This document shows, one piece after another, positions 17,827-27,906 of a DNA stretch of 64,000 nucleotides; the first letter of the stretch is position 1; each line of letters opens with the position of its first letter. The translations under genes were made by a program, and so were the position numbers. The stretch comes from Angomonas deanei (Eukaryota > Euglenozoa > Kinetoplastea > Trypanosomatida > Trypanosomatidae), in the NCBI GenBank assembly GCA_903995115.1, contig LR877155.1, forward strand, positions 312,501-376,500. The letters are read 5' to 3'. Below the pieces are notes generated by a model. It did no database searches and had not been told where the DNA came from. It worked only from the letters and a program-made list of their open reading frames with translations.

Positions 17827-19215
17827 TTACAGTGGTTCCATCGATCGTGAAGTGCTGATCGCGCCGCCCAAGTCCCCTACCCGTCTGAACACCGATCCCA
17901 TTTCATTGGTGCCGGGATTCATCTTTGACGGATACAGTTTATTCTTGAACAGCACCCAGTCAAACTCATTTTGAAAGGACTTGCCACTGCCCTCCTCTAT
18001 CCCTCGCACGCGATCGGCGTGGAAGTGTTTTCGGGCCCCACGTAGGGATGGATCCATGTTGGCATTTAACTCGCCTAATTCGTGAATCTTTTCCTTTAAG
18101 GCACGTAGTGATGTGGTGTCGTGGGTAGACGAGTCGGAAACGTCAGAGGGCGCCGCTTCATACAGCTGAAGTGCCTCGTCCACGATACGCTCGGCTCTCG
18201 CGAAATCGTCCTGATAGGCAACCGTCGCGGCCCACAATGCGTAGCCTCTTTTACCGGACGGGGTCCGCTTCGGTGCTGTCCCCAGCAGTGCACTCTCTCG
18301 ACTGTGAAACTCTGCTTCCTTCAGTTTTCCGTTCAGCAGCGCGGAGGTGGCGACGTTGGCATGGGTGACCGAACGGGTTTCATCGCCGTGCGCAAACTTG
18401 AGGGCGCCACTCAACGTCGTATACGCCTCGTCCATCTGATTCTTTAACACGCATCCCTCGGCGAAGGAGGTTAGTATCTCAATCAGCTTCTTTTCATCCT
18501 TTGCGCTGGCGGCGGGCGGAGACAAGACGGCGCTGACCGCCTTCTCCAGATTGGGGGAGAGTTCCACTTCCTTCTCCTGCGTCGCCTGTTCGGACGACGT
18601 CAGGGCAGGGATTTCGCCCTCACTCACTGGGAACTTTTCCAATTGCTCCATTGCCGCCCGTCTATGCGGGGTGCTGCCCGATTCCGCCAGTATTTCGCCG
18701 TACTCGTACAAGTCATCTAACACCTTCTCGCGGAGGTGGGGCGCGTTGACGGCAGCACGAATGCCCACGACCGGTATTCGCACGCCTAGCTGATCCTCCA
18801 TCACCTTGAGTGGACTTAACAGTTTCCGATTGATCACAGTGTCACTCGTGGCATAGCCGCGCTGTTCCGTCTTGCGGCTGGTTGCCTCTAATACGTGTAG
18901 TACATCGTTCACCCCTTCCTGCAACGCCACCACGGGATCTTTCACAAAGCAGCTTAACCATTCCTCTACTTCCAGTGGGACGTGCTCCTGCTGATAGGTC
19001 GCTAAGAACTCTTTTAACCGAAAAGGCACCTCCATACCAGTTGGGAAAGTGCCCAATGTCCACCAGTACTTCATGGTGTACGGTCCTGGGCCGCGGGGTC
19101 CTGGAAACCGATACAAATACAAAGTGGGGTTCAGGCCCATGTGCTTCTGATGCTTGGAGCCAGGTTTCCACCCACCCCGCTGGTAGCCGAACTGTTGGGT
19201 CGATCTCTTAAACAT
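17827..19215 (-). CDS. Conserved-looking protein with helical repeats, unknown function
   Basis: A 462-residue protein that I do not recognise. The N-terminus is basic and Gly/Pro-rich (FGYQRGGWKPGSK... FPGPRGPGPYTMKYWW), which would suit a mitochondrial or ribosome-associated protein. Residues about 255-375 are regular paired helices resembling TPRs (CVLKNQMDEAYTTLSGALKFA; LNGKLKEAEFHSRESALLG; YQDDFARAERIVDEALQLY). The C-terminus has a conserved-looking FDWVLFKNKLYPSK. A mitochondrial translation or respiratory-complex subunit is a guess only. Confidence 0.75.
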   Translation of the reverse strand: MFKRSTQQFGYQRGGWKPGSKHQKHMGLNPTLYLYRFPGPRGPGPYTMKYWWTLGTFPTGMEVPFRLKEFLATYQQEHVPLEVEEWLSCFVKDPVVALQEGVNDVLHVLEATSRKTEQRGYATSDTVINRKLLSPLKVMEDQLGVRIPVVGIRAAVNAPHLREKVLDDLYEYGEILAESGSTPHRRAAMEQLEKFPVSEGEIPALTSSEQATQEKEVELSPNLEKAVSAVLSPPAASAKDEKKLIEILTSFAEGCVLKNQMDEAYTTLSGALKFAHGDETRSVTHANVATSALLNGKLKEAEFHSRESALLGTAPKRTPSGKRGYALWAATVAYQDDFARAERIVDEALQLYEAAPSDVSDSSTHDTTSLRALKEKIHELGELNANMDPSLRGARKHFHADRVRGIEEGSGKSFQNEFDWVLFKNKLYPSKMNPGTNEMGSVFRRVGDLGGAISTSRSMEPL

Positions 19216-19360
19216 TTTCTAGATTACTTGAAAATAGATGAGGGAGGGGGAAGAAAATAATAAAAAAAGGTCATAATGTGTAAACGGGCATTAGACAAAA
19301 AAAATAAAAAGGGCGAAACAAAACAAAAATGTGCGGAGCTCATGTAAGGGAAAAATGTAG

Positions 19361-19951
19361 TTAAGTTCTTTTGAAGTAGCTGATAACGGAGAGGGAAACG
19401 ATTGCAACGAGTGCCACTCCTAAACCTATTTTGTAGAAAGACGTGTCGTGTGTCTCTTCGGTGTCATGGAGGATATCCAGTATGTTTAATGCCTCCGATT
19501 TGGAGCTTAAAGAAGTCAACACTTTTCTCAAATCACCCAGCGAAATCTTCACCGTCTTCGACCCAAGGGAAGAGGTGGCCGTGATATGCATCAGTCCCCC
19601 TTCAATATCCAAAATTTCAAAACAAATCGCGTACTGGAAACTCTGCACCACCTCCGTCTTTTCCTTCGTCATCACATTCACAAATTTTGTCACGCTGTCC
19701 ACCTCCGCTTTGGCTCCCTCCGGTGCGACATAGAGGACGAGGTCGTTGGGGTTGCACTTGAACTGATCCTGAAAGCTGCCGAAAATGACTTCCAAATTTA
19801 TGCTCGGGTCTATTCGTGATCCGTATATCCAAACCCATCGTGTGAAAACACCGGGGTCTAATACTTTGTCGAGCTGAGGTAGCAGGGCCGTCTCCAGCCG
19901 AATGTTACTCAAGTTAATGAAAACAAGAGGAAACGCCTTTTTCAGCTTCAT
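19361..19951 (-). CDS. Tail-anchored membrane protein, unknown
   Basis: A 196-residue protein. One hydrophobic segment lies at the extreme C-terminus (about 171-191, YKIGLGVALVAIVSLSVISY) followed by FKRT, as in tail-anchored proteins of ER or mitochondrial outer membrane. The soluble part is mixed strand and helix with no motif I know. It sits between p22/p32 and the TPR-like gene in the same orientation. Function not assigned. Confidence 0.7.
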   Translation of the reverse strand: MKLKKAFPLVFINLSNIRLETALLPQLDKVLDPGVFTRWVWIYGSRIDPSINLEVIFGSFQDQFKCNPNDLVLYVAPEGAKAEVDSVTKFVNVMTKEKTEVVQSFQYAICFEILDIEGGLMHITATSSLGSKTVKISLGDLRKVLTSLSSKSEALNILDILHDTEETHDTSFYKIGLGVALVAIVSLSVISYFKRT

Positions 19952-20152
19952 GGGGTAGACTAGCAGAAATAAGAAAGGGAAGATATGGGGTGTCTTGGAA
20001 AAAGGCCCTTCCTCCGAAAAATAACGCGCCGGTTAGAGTACCACAAACCGTCAAAAGGAAAAAAATTAAGAGATCGACAAATGTAATCAAATACACTATT
20101 TTAAATATTATTAATTGTGACGGGCTTCAATGGGCATTTCACACCATTTTTT

Positions 20153-20944
20153 CTAATCCGCGAAGCGACGGAGAAGTCGGAGCCAGTTAAGATATTCCTC
20201 CTGCTCCAAGTAGTAGGCCTGCGACATCATAAAGTTCGCGAAGGAATTGTTGATACCTCGTTCGTCCAGATAGTCAAATATTTCATCCGAGAAGTCTTCG
20301 TCCAACTCACTTATCATGGGTCCCCTATAGAAGTTGTCTCGCATCCGCTTAGCGGAAATCGTCGTCAGAGGTTTTTCCTTGTTTCCCATCGTGGGAAACC
20401 AGCTAGAGCGAGCCACCTCTAGTTGTGCCTTGTTGGGGTGCAACGTCAACGAATCGAGCACTAAATCCATATCGATAGAGGTGAGGCCGAATTCCAAACC
20501 ACCGTTGGGGTAGCTTTCTTTTTCTATAAAGGCGACAAAATTTAAATACTCCTGTTCTTCTCTTTCGCCATTGTCCATTCGGTAGGTACCCTCGTACTTT
20601 TTACGCTCCAGCAGCGCAATGACATGAATCTGTTCTACCCCACACGCGCGTACCTCCACCCGCTTACGCAGCTCAAACTTGTTCTGGCCAGCCTCGTGGT
20701 GGAGTGTCCACCCAGGGGGCAGCAGTGGTTTCTCTGGAAGGAAGTCGCGTAGTGCCTCCTCCCCCTCCTCTCGGACGGTGATGTTGTACAGCTTTCGATG
20801 GCGCCTAGGGACAGACCTCTGGGGAGCCGCCTCCTTATCGGAGGCCGCCTCTTCCTTTCCCGGAGCGTGACAAAAGCGCCCGCAGGTGGCTAGGGGAAAC
20901 GTTCTAAAAGATGTTAGACATCTGTTTCGTAAAAAATGACGCAT
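20153..20944 (-). CDS. Mitochondrial p22/p32 (MAM33, gC1qR) family protein
   Basis: A 263-residue acidic mitochondrial matrix protein of the p32/MAM33 family, which forms doughnut trimers; the trypanosome member p22 is linked to mitochondrial RNA editing. The N-terminus (MRHFLRNRCLTSFRTFPLATCGRF) is a good targeting peptide. The family core is visible in EFGLTSIDMDLVLDS, YRGPMISELDEDFSDEIFDYLDERGI and the end MMSQAYYLEQEEYLNWLRLL. The frame runs a little further upstream but only to a TTG, so the ATG at 20944 is used. Family call firm; the editing role is from other species. Confidence 0.9.
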   Translation of the reverse strand: MRHFLRNRCLTSFRTFPLATCGRFCHAPGKEEAASDKEAAPQRSVPRRHRKLYNITVREEGEEALRDFLPEKPLLPPGWTLHHEAGQNKFELRKRVEVRACGVEQIHVIALLERKKYEGTYRMDNGEREEQEYLNFVAFIEKESYPNGGLEFGLTSIDMDLVLDSLTLHPNKAQLEVARSSWFPTMGNKEKPLTTISAKRMRDNFYRGPMISELDEDFSDEIFDYLDERGINNSFANFMMSQAYYLEQEEYLNWLRLLRRFAD

Positions 20945-21164
20945 TGCGAAACCACCACAAAAAAAAAATTGGTACGCCAAACGCGTTTACACCTTCTGGG
21001 TAGTGAAAAATAACAGATGGAGAAGAGCGAAGAAAAGTTTTTTGTGAAAGAAAGCGATACAAAAAAAAAAAAATGCACGCGGGGTAACGATAAAAAAAAA
21101 AAAACCGAAATGGAATAAAAACAGTGTATCCGGATAGAAAAATGTTCATTTATCATTCTTTATC

Positions 21165-23648
21165 CTACGCTCGAAACACGCGTTTCGTGCCACTACTTTC
21201 TGTGATTCGGAAGACGTTCTTTTCGGCTTCCAACATTTTAACAATGCCTCCAAAGTGTGCGTTTGCACTCTGTTGCACTGGTAAGGACAACCACAGCAGA
21301 AGCTGAGAAATGTCCACCCCATCTTGGGGAATTAACGCCGCAACGTGACTGACTACTTCCTCCCTGGAGAAGCGGCCCTTTCCTGTGTCGGTCCCCTCTC
21401 TCCACGAATCGTCCACCTCATCGAGATAGCGGTCATCCTCCGCCTCTGGCGCGTCGGGATTACTTGGCAGCACCGGTGCCTCTTTCGGTGTGGAACTAGG
21501 AGAGGTGCCCTTCTTTTTGCCAACCTTGTAGATGGAAAACACGCCTGGAGAGTCCTCACTGCAGGCGAAGAATTGGGGAAACTGTTGAATAAGGGATATC
21601 ACCCTAGGTGGGAGAGCGACCTGCATGGCGGGACTAGCCTCCTCCACAAGGTAGGTGATCGTGCACGGTTCGCCGACCGGGACCAAGGCGTAGAACACCT
21701 TCGCCACCTCCAGCGGGCTGAGGTACGGATTTTCATTCCGTAAAAGTGTACGTGTGGTGATGGTGCCCACTGTGGGCTCCGCCTCCTCCAGTGACAAAGG
21801 GTTTGAGGCGTCCACACGACACACGTATTTTTCGCCGACCCTGAAGATGTTGGGGTGTCGCCGGAGCACCGCCATCAATCCCTCTAACCCGCCGATCGAC
21901 GTCTTCACAGCGGGTGGCAGGCGCTCCAGAATAAAATCAGGGCGGTCCCAAGAGCAAATGAGCACATTGAATATTTCTACAATGTACTGTACGTCGTCTG
22001 GGTGAGACTCCATATCCTTGATGAACGCGTCCGCCCACCGGCTGCTGTCCGCGCCCTTCCGCTGTCGCACAAGTGGGACGCTCGAGTGGCGTGGAAAATA
22101 CAGTTCAAAGTCCTCCTTCATACTTTCGGACAACTTCAAAAGCTTTTCTTCGTCCAAATTTTTCTTTGTGTAACGTTGCAAAATTAATGAGAATGGAACA
22201 AAGTAGGACGGGCACACGCGCAGAAAAAATTTGATAATCTTTTTCATCTCCGGTGAGACATTGTCTGCGGGGCGGTGTTCGTTCTTGTCTAGGTTTACCA
22301 GACTATTCGCCTCACCGGACGCAATCTTGAGATCAATCATTTCACGTGCCTGGACCGACGTTAGTTCATGTACCTCCGGGTGCAACAAAATGCTACGACG
22401 AATCTCCACATTGTTATTGATGCGTCGCAGCTCAAAATAATAAGGCTGTCGGCGGAACCACTGGAGGGGCGAGGAGGTGCGCATGTGCTTCTTCTTGATG
22501 TCCTGGGGAATCTTGAGAGAGCCAAAGTGACTCCACTCTATGGGAACGTACTTCAAAATTTCGTACACGTCCTTTTTTGTGGGGACGGCAATAGAGCTGC
22601 CCCACCCACCATAGTTGTTTTCACTGCACGGGGTACTCCTATCCGAAAAGGTAGTCAACCGAGTTTCATTGAACGGTGGCGGACGGGTGGCGTTGGGCTG
22701 TTTGAGGGCAATATAAATAGTTTTAGAAAATCTATAGATCCAGAATGTATCGGCCACCGAAAACTTGTTGACGTGATCTGCGTCTTCTAGACGCAGCGTT
22801 GTATTTTCTGGATTCTCCAGAGGTTTCGCATGAAGCATGAAGATATTACTAAAGGCGTTATAATGCATATCCACACTAGTTGCACGCTCCTTTAATTCTT
22901 TTTTAATTAAATGGAAGGCCTGCGCCAAGGGAAAAAACTGCTGTGAAATGCCACGTTTTTGTAAGTTTTCTAGTTCTTCCTGCAGCGCCCTCTTTGTCAT
23001 TTCAACGACATCCATAAAACCCATATCCTTGGATCCTCCAGTAGAGGAAGGGTCCGCCTCGGCAGATTCGCCACTCTCAACGAGCGAGAATACAAAAGGC
23101 AATACTTCTTCCCGGAGGCTCACGAACAGCAGACTACCATAGCTTATTGGTTGGTCTTTTCTCTGGTCTGATACCGTCACGATACGGAGCAACTTTGTCT
23201 TGGAGATGTAATGTACCACACTCCGGTAGCTAGAAAAGATATCATTCAGTGTGTGAAGAGGGAGCGATTTCACAAAAACAAAGAGCGGCACCGAGCCGTC
23301 TGGGCCGACGAGGGAATAGTCTTCCTCTGCGGCAGAGATGGTGTCTTTTGCATTTTCTCGCATGAGGCGAGCCACCGTACACGCCGCATCCCTCTCCCCT
23401 TTCGGACACGAAAGAAAGATCACACGTGCGCGTTTAAACTTTTCGTCACTTTCCGGTGGCGCACCATTGCGCAGCACGGAAGTGGGGCCGTGGTAAAACC
23501 GGCAAAAACAAGATGTACACCCGTGGGAACATGACACCAACGCCCCGCTCCTCGGAAAGAACCTCTGCGAGAAAACAAAAGTTCTGTTTCTATAGTCGAG
23601 TAATCTCCTGAGCAATGCACTAGGGCGAGTTTCTATTATTCTCTTCAT
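21165..23648 (-). CDS. Mitochondrial repeat protein, unknown
   Basis: An 827-residue protein with a basic N-terminal presequence (MKRIIETRPSALLRRLLDYR). The C-terminal half holds about four copies of a 65-70-residue module. Each has a helix of the form V..L...(L/V)P followed by a short helix, then a second half ending (R/Q)xPxxF. Copies lie around 370-440, 549-615, 642-709 and 758-827; examples of the second half are LQWFRRQPYYFEL, LMAVLRRHPNIFRV, VISLIQQFPQFFAC and IVKMLEAEKNVFRI. The modules look like paired winged-helix units. A role in mitochondrial RNA processing is plausible in this lineage but not shown by the sequence. Next gene in the transcript is p22/p32. Confidence 0.85.
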   Translation of the reverse strand: MKRIIETRPSALLRRLLDYRNRTFVFSQRFFPRSGALVSCSHGCTSCFCRFYHGPTSVLRNGAPPESDEKFKRARVIFLSCPKGERDAACTVARLMRENAKDTISAAEEDYSLVGPDGSVPLFVFVKSLPLHTLNDIFSSYRSVVHYISKTKLLRIVTVSDQRKDQPISYGSLLFVSLREEVLPFVFSLVESGESAEADPSSTGGSKDMGFMDVVEMTKRALQEELENLQKRGISQQFFPLAQAFHLIKKELKERATSVDMHYNAFSNIFMLHAKPLENPENTTLRLEDADHVNKFSVADTFWIYRFSKTIYIALKQPNATRPPPFNETRLTTFSDRSTPCSENNYGGWGSSIAVPTKKDVYEILKYVPIEWSHFGSLKIPQDIKKKHMRTSSPLQWFRRQPYYFELRRINNNVEIRRSILLHPEVHELTSVQAREMIDLKIASGEANSLVNLDKNEHRPADNVSPEMKKIIKFFLRVCPSYFVPFSLILQRYTKKNLDEEKLLKLSESMKEDFELYFPRHSSVPLVRQRKGADSSRWADAFIKDMESHPDDVQYIVEIFNVLICSWDRPDFILERLPPAVKTSIGGLEGLMAVLRRHPNIFRVGEKYVCRVDASNPLSLEEAEPTVGTITTRTLLRNENPYLSPLEVAKVFYALVPVGEPCTITYLVEEASPAMQVALPPRVISLIQQFPQFFACSEDSPGVFSIYKVGKKKGTSPSSTPKEAPVLPSNPDAPEAEDDRYLDEVDDSWREGTDTGKGRFSREEVVSHVAALIPQDGVDISQLLLWLSLPVQQSANAHFGGIVKMLEAEKNVFRITESSGTKRVFRA

Positions 23649-23963
23649 TGTTTCGCTTCAACAATAAAAGGCCTCTAAATACGACACCAAAATTGAAAAC
23701 AAGAGAAAAGTGATATTTATTTCTATGATATACATTTATTTGAGGGGCAACTGGTTTTTTTTTTTTCTTACATTTTTTTTTTTTTTTTGGAGATAATGAA
23801 ATAGGATTGGTTAAAACGAATTAGAAATCTGTAATAATAAAAAAGAAAAAGAGATTGTTGTTTTTGTTTATTGTATTATGGATTTTATTTTTGGTTATGT
23901 TTGTATGTTTTTGTTCCTTAAGTTTTCCACCAAAAAAAAAACGTCACTTTTTTCTACTTGTCC
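23649..23963. other. Intergenic spacer, no gene seen
   Basis: AT-rich, with T runs at 23755-23766 and 23775-23788. It holds the 3' UTR of the mitochondrial IF-2 gene. Nothing else recognised. Confidence 0.55.
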
Positions 23964-26294
23964 TCAGTGGCCGGGCATGGATTTCAGCTTTTCCAATAAA
24001 GCCTCCTCCTGCGCTTTAGTTTCGTCGACGGGGTCGATGGCCGCATCGGCATCCTCCCGTTCAGCCTGCTCGCGGATCGCTTTCTCCCTCTTCTCCGCCG
24101 CCTCATATTCCTCCGCGACATCGCGTTCCTCCTCGTACACCTCGTACTGCTCCAAAATATCGCCGACCCTAAAAGAAAACTCGTCAAATAGAATCACACC
24201 GCACTCCAGGCCCTCCTCTACGGATGGCACCAAATCCTTGAACCGACGCAGCTCCTTCATCTGGCCGTCGTACACCAATTCTCTCTCTTCCTCGGCAGTG
24301 GTGTCGTTCGTCATCTTTTTGAGGAAGGAAGTTTTCTTCCGGTACACGCGAAAGGTGAGGTGGGAGGCCACCAGGGTGCCCTTGATCACGCGCATGCCTC
24401 CGGCATTTCCGGTCTTCCCCGACTGGGAGGCCTTGAAGGTCTGGAGACACTCCGCTACAGCCATCACGCGGGTTTTCGAAATTTTAGGCAGCGCACGCAC
24501 CAAAGTTTCCTTGAGCATTTCTATGCCGTGGTAAAGGACGTTGAACCGGTGAACCACAACGTGCGACGGGATGTCAAGGATGTTCTCATCGACGGTGTTG
24601 CCGAACACCATGATGCAGGTGGGCTGTCCAGAACCACCCATCAGAGCCACATCATAGTCCCGTAATCCGCCGACCTCCGTTATTTTAATCTCCATTGACA
24701 CTCCGTCCAAACGGGGTAAGTCGTATATCATTTTCATCATTGCCTGAAGCATCCCAAAAGTCGCCGCCCGACACGCGATTACGTACGGTTTGGTACTGTA
24801 AGAACGGATCAAGTTGTTGTCCGGCTTCCTATTGTAAAGATTACCCTTCTGTTCTTGGTTCATCAGCTGCAAATAACTTTCGCGACCTCCCTCCGTTTTA
24901 AAAACTTCGTTCATAAAGTAGTAATACTTTTGTGCGTGTTGCTCGCTGCTAACTTGCAGCAATACCGATCCCGGCTTGGGGTGCGCCGTGAAGCCTTGCA
25001 GGATGACAGGAGTAGACGGGCCAGCCCCTTCGACAGTTTCGCCAAATTCATTGAGCACCTTCTTCACCACCCCAAAGACGATGCCGGCTACAAAAACTTG
25101 TCGTGGCTTCACCGTCCCGCAGCGGACGACGGCGGCAATTTCGTGCGTATCGGTTCGGCGAGACTCAATCACGGTCAGCTCCGCCCTGGACGGCTCGGGA
25201 GTCGATATTTCACACAATTCTCCCTGGAGATCTATCGCATCCAGGAGTTCGGGAATACCGGTTCCGTCCCGAGCACAAATCTTCACCAGCTGCACATCAC
25301 CACCGTCTTCCTCCAGTTCGATGCCGCACTCGCGCAGCTGGTCCTTGATGAAGTCGCACTTGGGCTGACGATCAATCTTGGTGATGGCAACGATCATGGG
25401 GGTGCCGGAACGGTTGGCAATCTCGATCACTTCTTTTGTCTGAGGCTGCACACCATCGGCCGCGGACACCACCATAATAATCATGTCGTTGGCACTCGCG
25501 CCCACCTCCCGCATTGACGTAAAGGCCGCGTGACCGGGAGTGTCGATAAAGGTGATGGTCTTGTTACTCGGGGTTTTCACCGTAAAGGCACCGACGTTCT
25601 GGGTAATGCCGCCCGCCTCGCCGGAGGCCACGTTTGTCCTCCGCAAATAATCCAAAAGAGTGGTCTTACCGTGGTCGACGTGACCCATGATGGAAACCAC
25701 CGGTGGGCGTGGAACGTAGTTGATGCGGGAAGCTGTGTGCTTGATATCGTACTCCTTCAGGAGACCGGCGCGGTGAAGATTATTTGCCACACTAAGCGGA
25801 TCCTGCAGGTTGGTGGCTGTGGTAAAGTACTCGCGGAGGGGATGATTCTCCAACTCCTTGGCCATGTCTGGCCCCGGCTTCCTGCGTGACTTCTGCAGAG
25901 GCTGCTTCTTCATCTTTTCCTTTCGCCGGACGAGTCTTTGGGCGCGAGGGTCATCCTTCCCCACCCACAGAGGACCCGACCGGGTAGGAATATAAATAGC
26001 ATCCTGGGCAAATTCGCTCCAATCCACCACCTCGCCTAATCCCATTTCTCTCCGATCGTTTTGAATAGCGGAACGAACGTAGTGTGGCATCGTTTCCGGG
26101 TTCAACTTTCGCATGTTTTTGGCCGTCGTGTGTCTTGGGTCGACTTCGCCGTCGTCGAACGGTAACCCAGTGCGCACGGAACTTTGGGACTGATAACGCC
26201 TCGGGGTCAGCACCGCCTGCATCATCGACAGTGATGTAAGACAAGCGCGAGTTGACCTTGGGTTGTTCGCCAACAGGGAGAAACACCGTTTCAT
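23964..26294 (-). CDS. Mitochondrial translation initiation factor IF-2
   Basis: GTPase of 776 residues that would place initiator tRNA on the mitochondrial ribosome. The N-terminus (MKRCFSLLANNPRSTRACL) is a targeting peptide. G1 is GHVDHGKTT (about 204-211), followed by GEAGGITQNVGAF, G3 DTPGH (251-255), and G4 TKID (305-308). G4 is normally NKxD in this family; Thr for Asn is unusual. Domains II, III and IV follow (PGSVLLQVS... VVHRFNVLYHGIEMLKE... GMRVIKGTLVASHLTFRVYR... VEEGLECGV), then an acidic helical extension. The frame continues upstream, but the start at 26294 is chosen because a pyrimidine tract and AG at 26310-26334 lie just before it. Confidence 0.95.
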   Translation of the reverse strand: MKRCFSLLANNPRSTRACLTSLSMMQAVLTPRRYQSQSSVRTGLPFDDGEVDPRHTTAKNMRKLNPETMPHYVRSAIQNDRREMGLGEVVDWSEFAQDAIYIPTRSGPLWVGKDDPRAQRLVRRKEKMKKQPLQKSRRKPGPDMAKELENHPLREYFTTATNLQDPLSVANNLHRAGLLKEYDIKHTASRINYVPRPPVVSIMGHVDHGKTTLLDYLRRTNVASGEAGGITQNVGAFTVKTPSNKTITFIDTPGHAAFTSMREVGASANDMIIMVVSAADGVQPQTKEVIEIANRSGTPMIVAITKIDRQPKCDFIKDQLRECGIELEEDGGDVQLVKICARDGTGIPELLDAIDLQGELCEISTPEPSRAELTVIESRRTDTHEIAAVVRCGTVKPRQVFVAGIVFGVVKKVLNEFGETVEGAGPSTPVILQGFTAHPKPGSVLLQVSSEQHAQKYYYFMNEVFKTEGGRESYLQLMNQEQKGNLYNRKPDNNLIRSYSTKPYVIACRAATFGMLQAMMKMIYDLPRLDGVSMEIKITEVGGLRDYDVALMGGSGQPTCIMVFGNTVDENILDIPSHVVVHRFNVLYHGIEMLKETLVRALPKISKTRVMAVAECLQTFKASQSGKTGNAGGMRVIKGTLVASHLTFRVYRKKTSFLKKMTNDTTAEEERELVYDGQMKELRRFKDLVPSVEEGLECGVILFDEFSFRVGDILEQYEVYEEERDVAEEYEAAEKREKAIREQAEREDADAAIDPVDETKAQEEALLEKLKSMPGH

Positions 26295-26309
26295 ACTTTT
26301 TTTCAAAAT

Positions 26310-26334
26310 CTTGACATGAGAGAAGAGAAAAAAT
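26310..26334 (-). promoter_or_regulatory. Putative trans-splice acceptor of mitochondrial IF-2
   Basis: On the minus strand TTTTTTCTCTTCTCTC is followed by ATGTCAAG. The AG (plus CT at 26310-26311) is 15 bases upstream of the IF-2 ATG. It removes a longer in-frame N-terminal extension from the message. Confidence 0.5.
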
Positions 26335-26502
26335 TGTTTGGTGAACGAGAAGTAGAAAGAAGGAGCACTTCCATTCAAACTGTTGAATGCCACAAGAGGC
26401 ATCTTTTCGGAAACGGAAACTAAATTATTACGGGTAGTATTATCATTATCATTGTTAATTCGATTAGTTAGATTTGGAGAAAAAAAAAAGGAGAAAAGCT
26501 GC

Positions 26503-27690
26503 TCACTTATTGCTTGTTTCGGTAAGGCACTCCGTTTCAAATGGGAGTTTCCAGAGGCGGATATCACCAGAATCGGTACCGGTGGCCAAAATGGTTCTGT
26601 CCGACGACAAGCATGAGGCCATCAATAGCGTATCGTGTAACTTGACTTGGCGAATGGGGTTACTGGATAACAGGTCCCACTCGATGGCGGTACAGTCATC
26701 GGATATGGTGACTAAAGTCTTCTCATTAGTAAATTCTAAGCCTCTCACATAATCGGTATGCGCAATAAAACGGCGAACCTCCTCGCCGAACGTGCCGGTG
26801 GTGGGGGACACCGCAACGCCGAAAACGTTCTCTGCGCACGCCACTAATACCCACTCACTAAACTGCTCTTCCGAGTTCGGGGGTCTCTCTTCTGCTGGCG
26901 CGCCCCCGTCGCAAGCCGCGCCTCCCTCGTCATCGTCAAGTCTAGTTTCTTCCACAACGGACGGCTGAACCACGTCGGTATTTTGTCCGCCGGCGGCCTC
27001 CTGCTTCTTCCCCATCCAATCCGGGTCCGGAACAACAACAACATGGTTGACTGCACTTTCGAATTCGTCTATCGTAGCGATCATGCGATCTTCTGTAGAC
27101 GCCTGAAGGTTCCACGAGCGTAGTGCTGAATCCTCGGTCGCGGTAATTAGTTTATTGTTCAAGAAAGCCAAGTCATTCACGGGATAAGTCGAAACCATGA
27201 ATTTATCCAAGAGTGCTCCAACTTCGCACGGCTTCTCGTCTGCGTCAGTGGGGAAAACAAGCGAGTGAATATACACACACCCGTCGTCGCACGCGCTAGC
27301 CACAACCACATCGGAAGAGTTGGGAGGTAGGCATCCTGAACCCATCGGGGGCAAAAGAAGCATTTTATTTATACCCTGGGTGAAGCCGGAAACAACGCCA
27401 ATGGGAGACGTGGGATTTCTCAAATCCCACAAAGCTAAGCTACAGTCGTCGGACGCCGTCAGAAACAAGTTCGGGTCGGGGAGAAACAAAGCATGGTTTA
27501 CAGGTCCAGCGTGATATTGCAAAGCGAACAGTTTTTCGGGTTTGTTCTCCCCGCTTTCGATGCAGCACCGATAGTCCCAAAAGCACGCTGTGTCATCTCC
27601 GGAAGTGGAGCAAAACACAGTTGGGACGTGCGGGGAAAAAATGAGCGAGGTAATCACCTCTTCGTGAGCTCGATGTAACTGGGCCAGCAT
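26503..27690 (-). CDS. WD40-repeat protein
   Basis: A 395-residue beta-propeller protein. WD-type repeat ends are visible at CFWDYRC, LALWDLRN, LRSWNLQ, AIEWDLLS and IRLWKLPF, each preceded by the GH/SD region (for example SGDDTA, ASDDCS, SDDCTA, TDSGD). A 50-residue acidic loop rich in Glu, Asp and Ala interrupts the propeller (about 225-280). The ending just after the last repeat is typical of a small stand-alone propeller such as WDR89-like proteins, but orthology is not certain. Start at 27690 is the first ATG. Confidence 0.9.
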   Translation of the reverse strand: MLAQLHRAHEEVITSLIFSPHVPTVFCSTSGDDTACFWDYRCCIESGENKPEKLFALQYHAGPVNHALFLPDPNLFLTASDDCSLALWDLRNPTSPIGVVSGFTQGINKMLLLPPMGSGCLPPNSSDVVVASACDDGCVYIHSLVFPTDADEKPCEVGALLDKFMVSTYPVNDLAFLNNKLITATEDSALRSWNLQASTEDRMIATIDEFESAVNHVVVVPDPDWMGKKQEAAGGQNTDVVQPSVVEETRLDDDEGGAACDGGAPAEERPPNSEEQFSEWVLVACAENVFGVAVSPTTGTFGEEVRRFIAHTDYVRGLEFTNEKTLVTISDDCTAIEWDLLSSNPIRQVKLHDTLLMASCLSSDRTILATGTDSGDIRLWKLPFETECLTETSNK

Positions 27691-27906
27691 TGACTTGTCT
27701 GATGATGCATTTTAAAAGAGGAAGAGAAATGTTGATGGAAATCGTGGAATCCACCGTCTCGGAAGCATAAAAGAAATAAAATAAACACGAGTAATCAGAC
27801 AACACAAGAATGAGAGCAGAACAGAAGGAAAATTTGAGTGACTGTTATATTTAAAGTTAAGAAAAGAAAAAGAAAAAGCTGAAAGAAAGAGAAAAAATAA
27901 TAGCAG

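Noticed and set aside
27710-27730. TGATGATG near 27.7 kb as a snoRNA C box
   Set aside because: It is on the plus strand inside a minus-strand unit, with no paired D box or stem.
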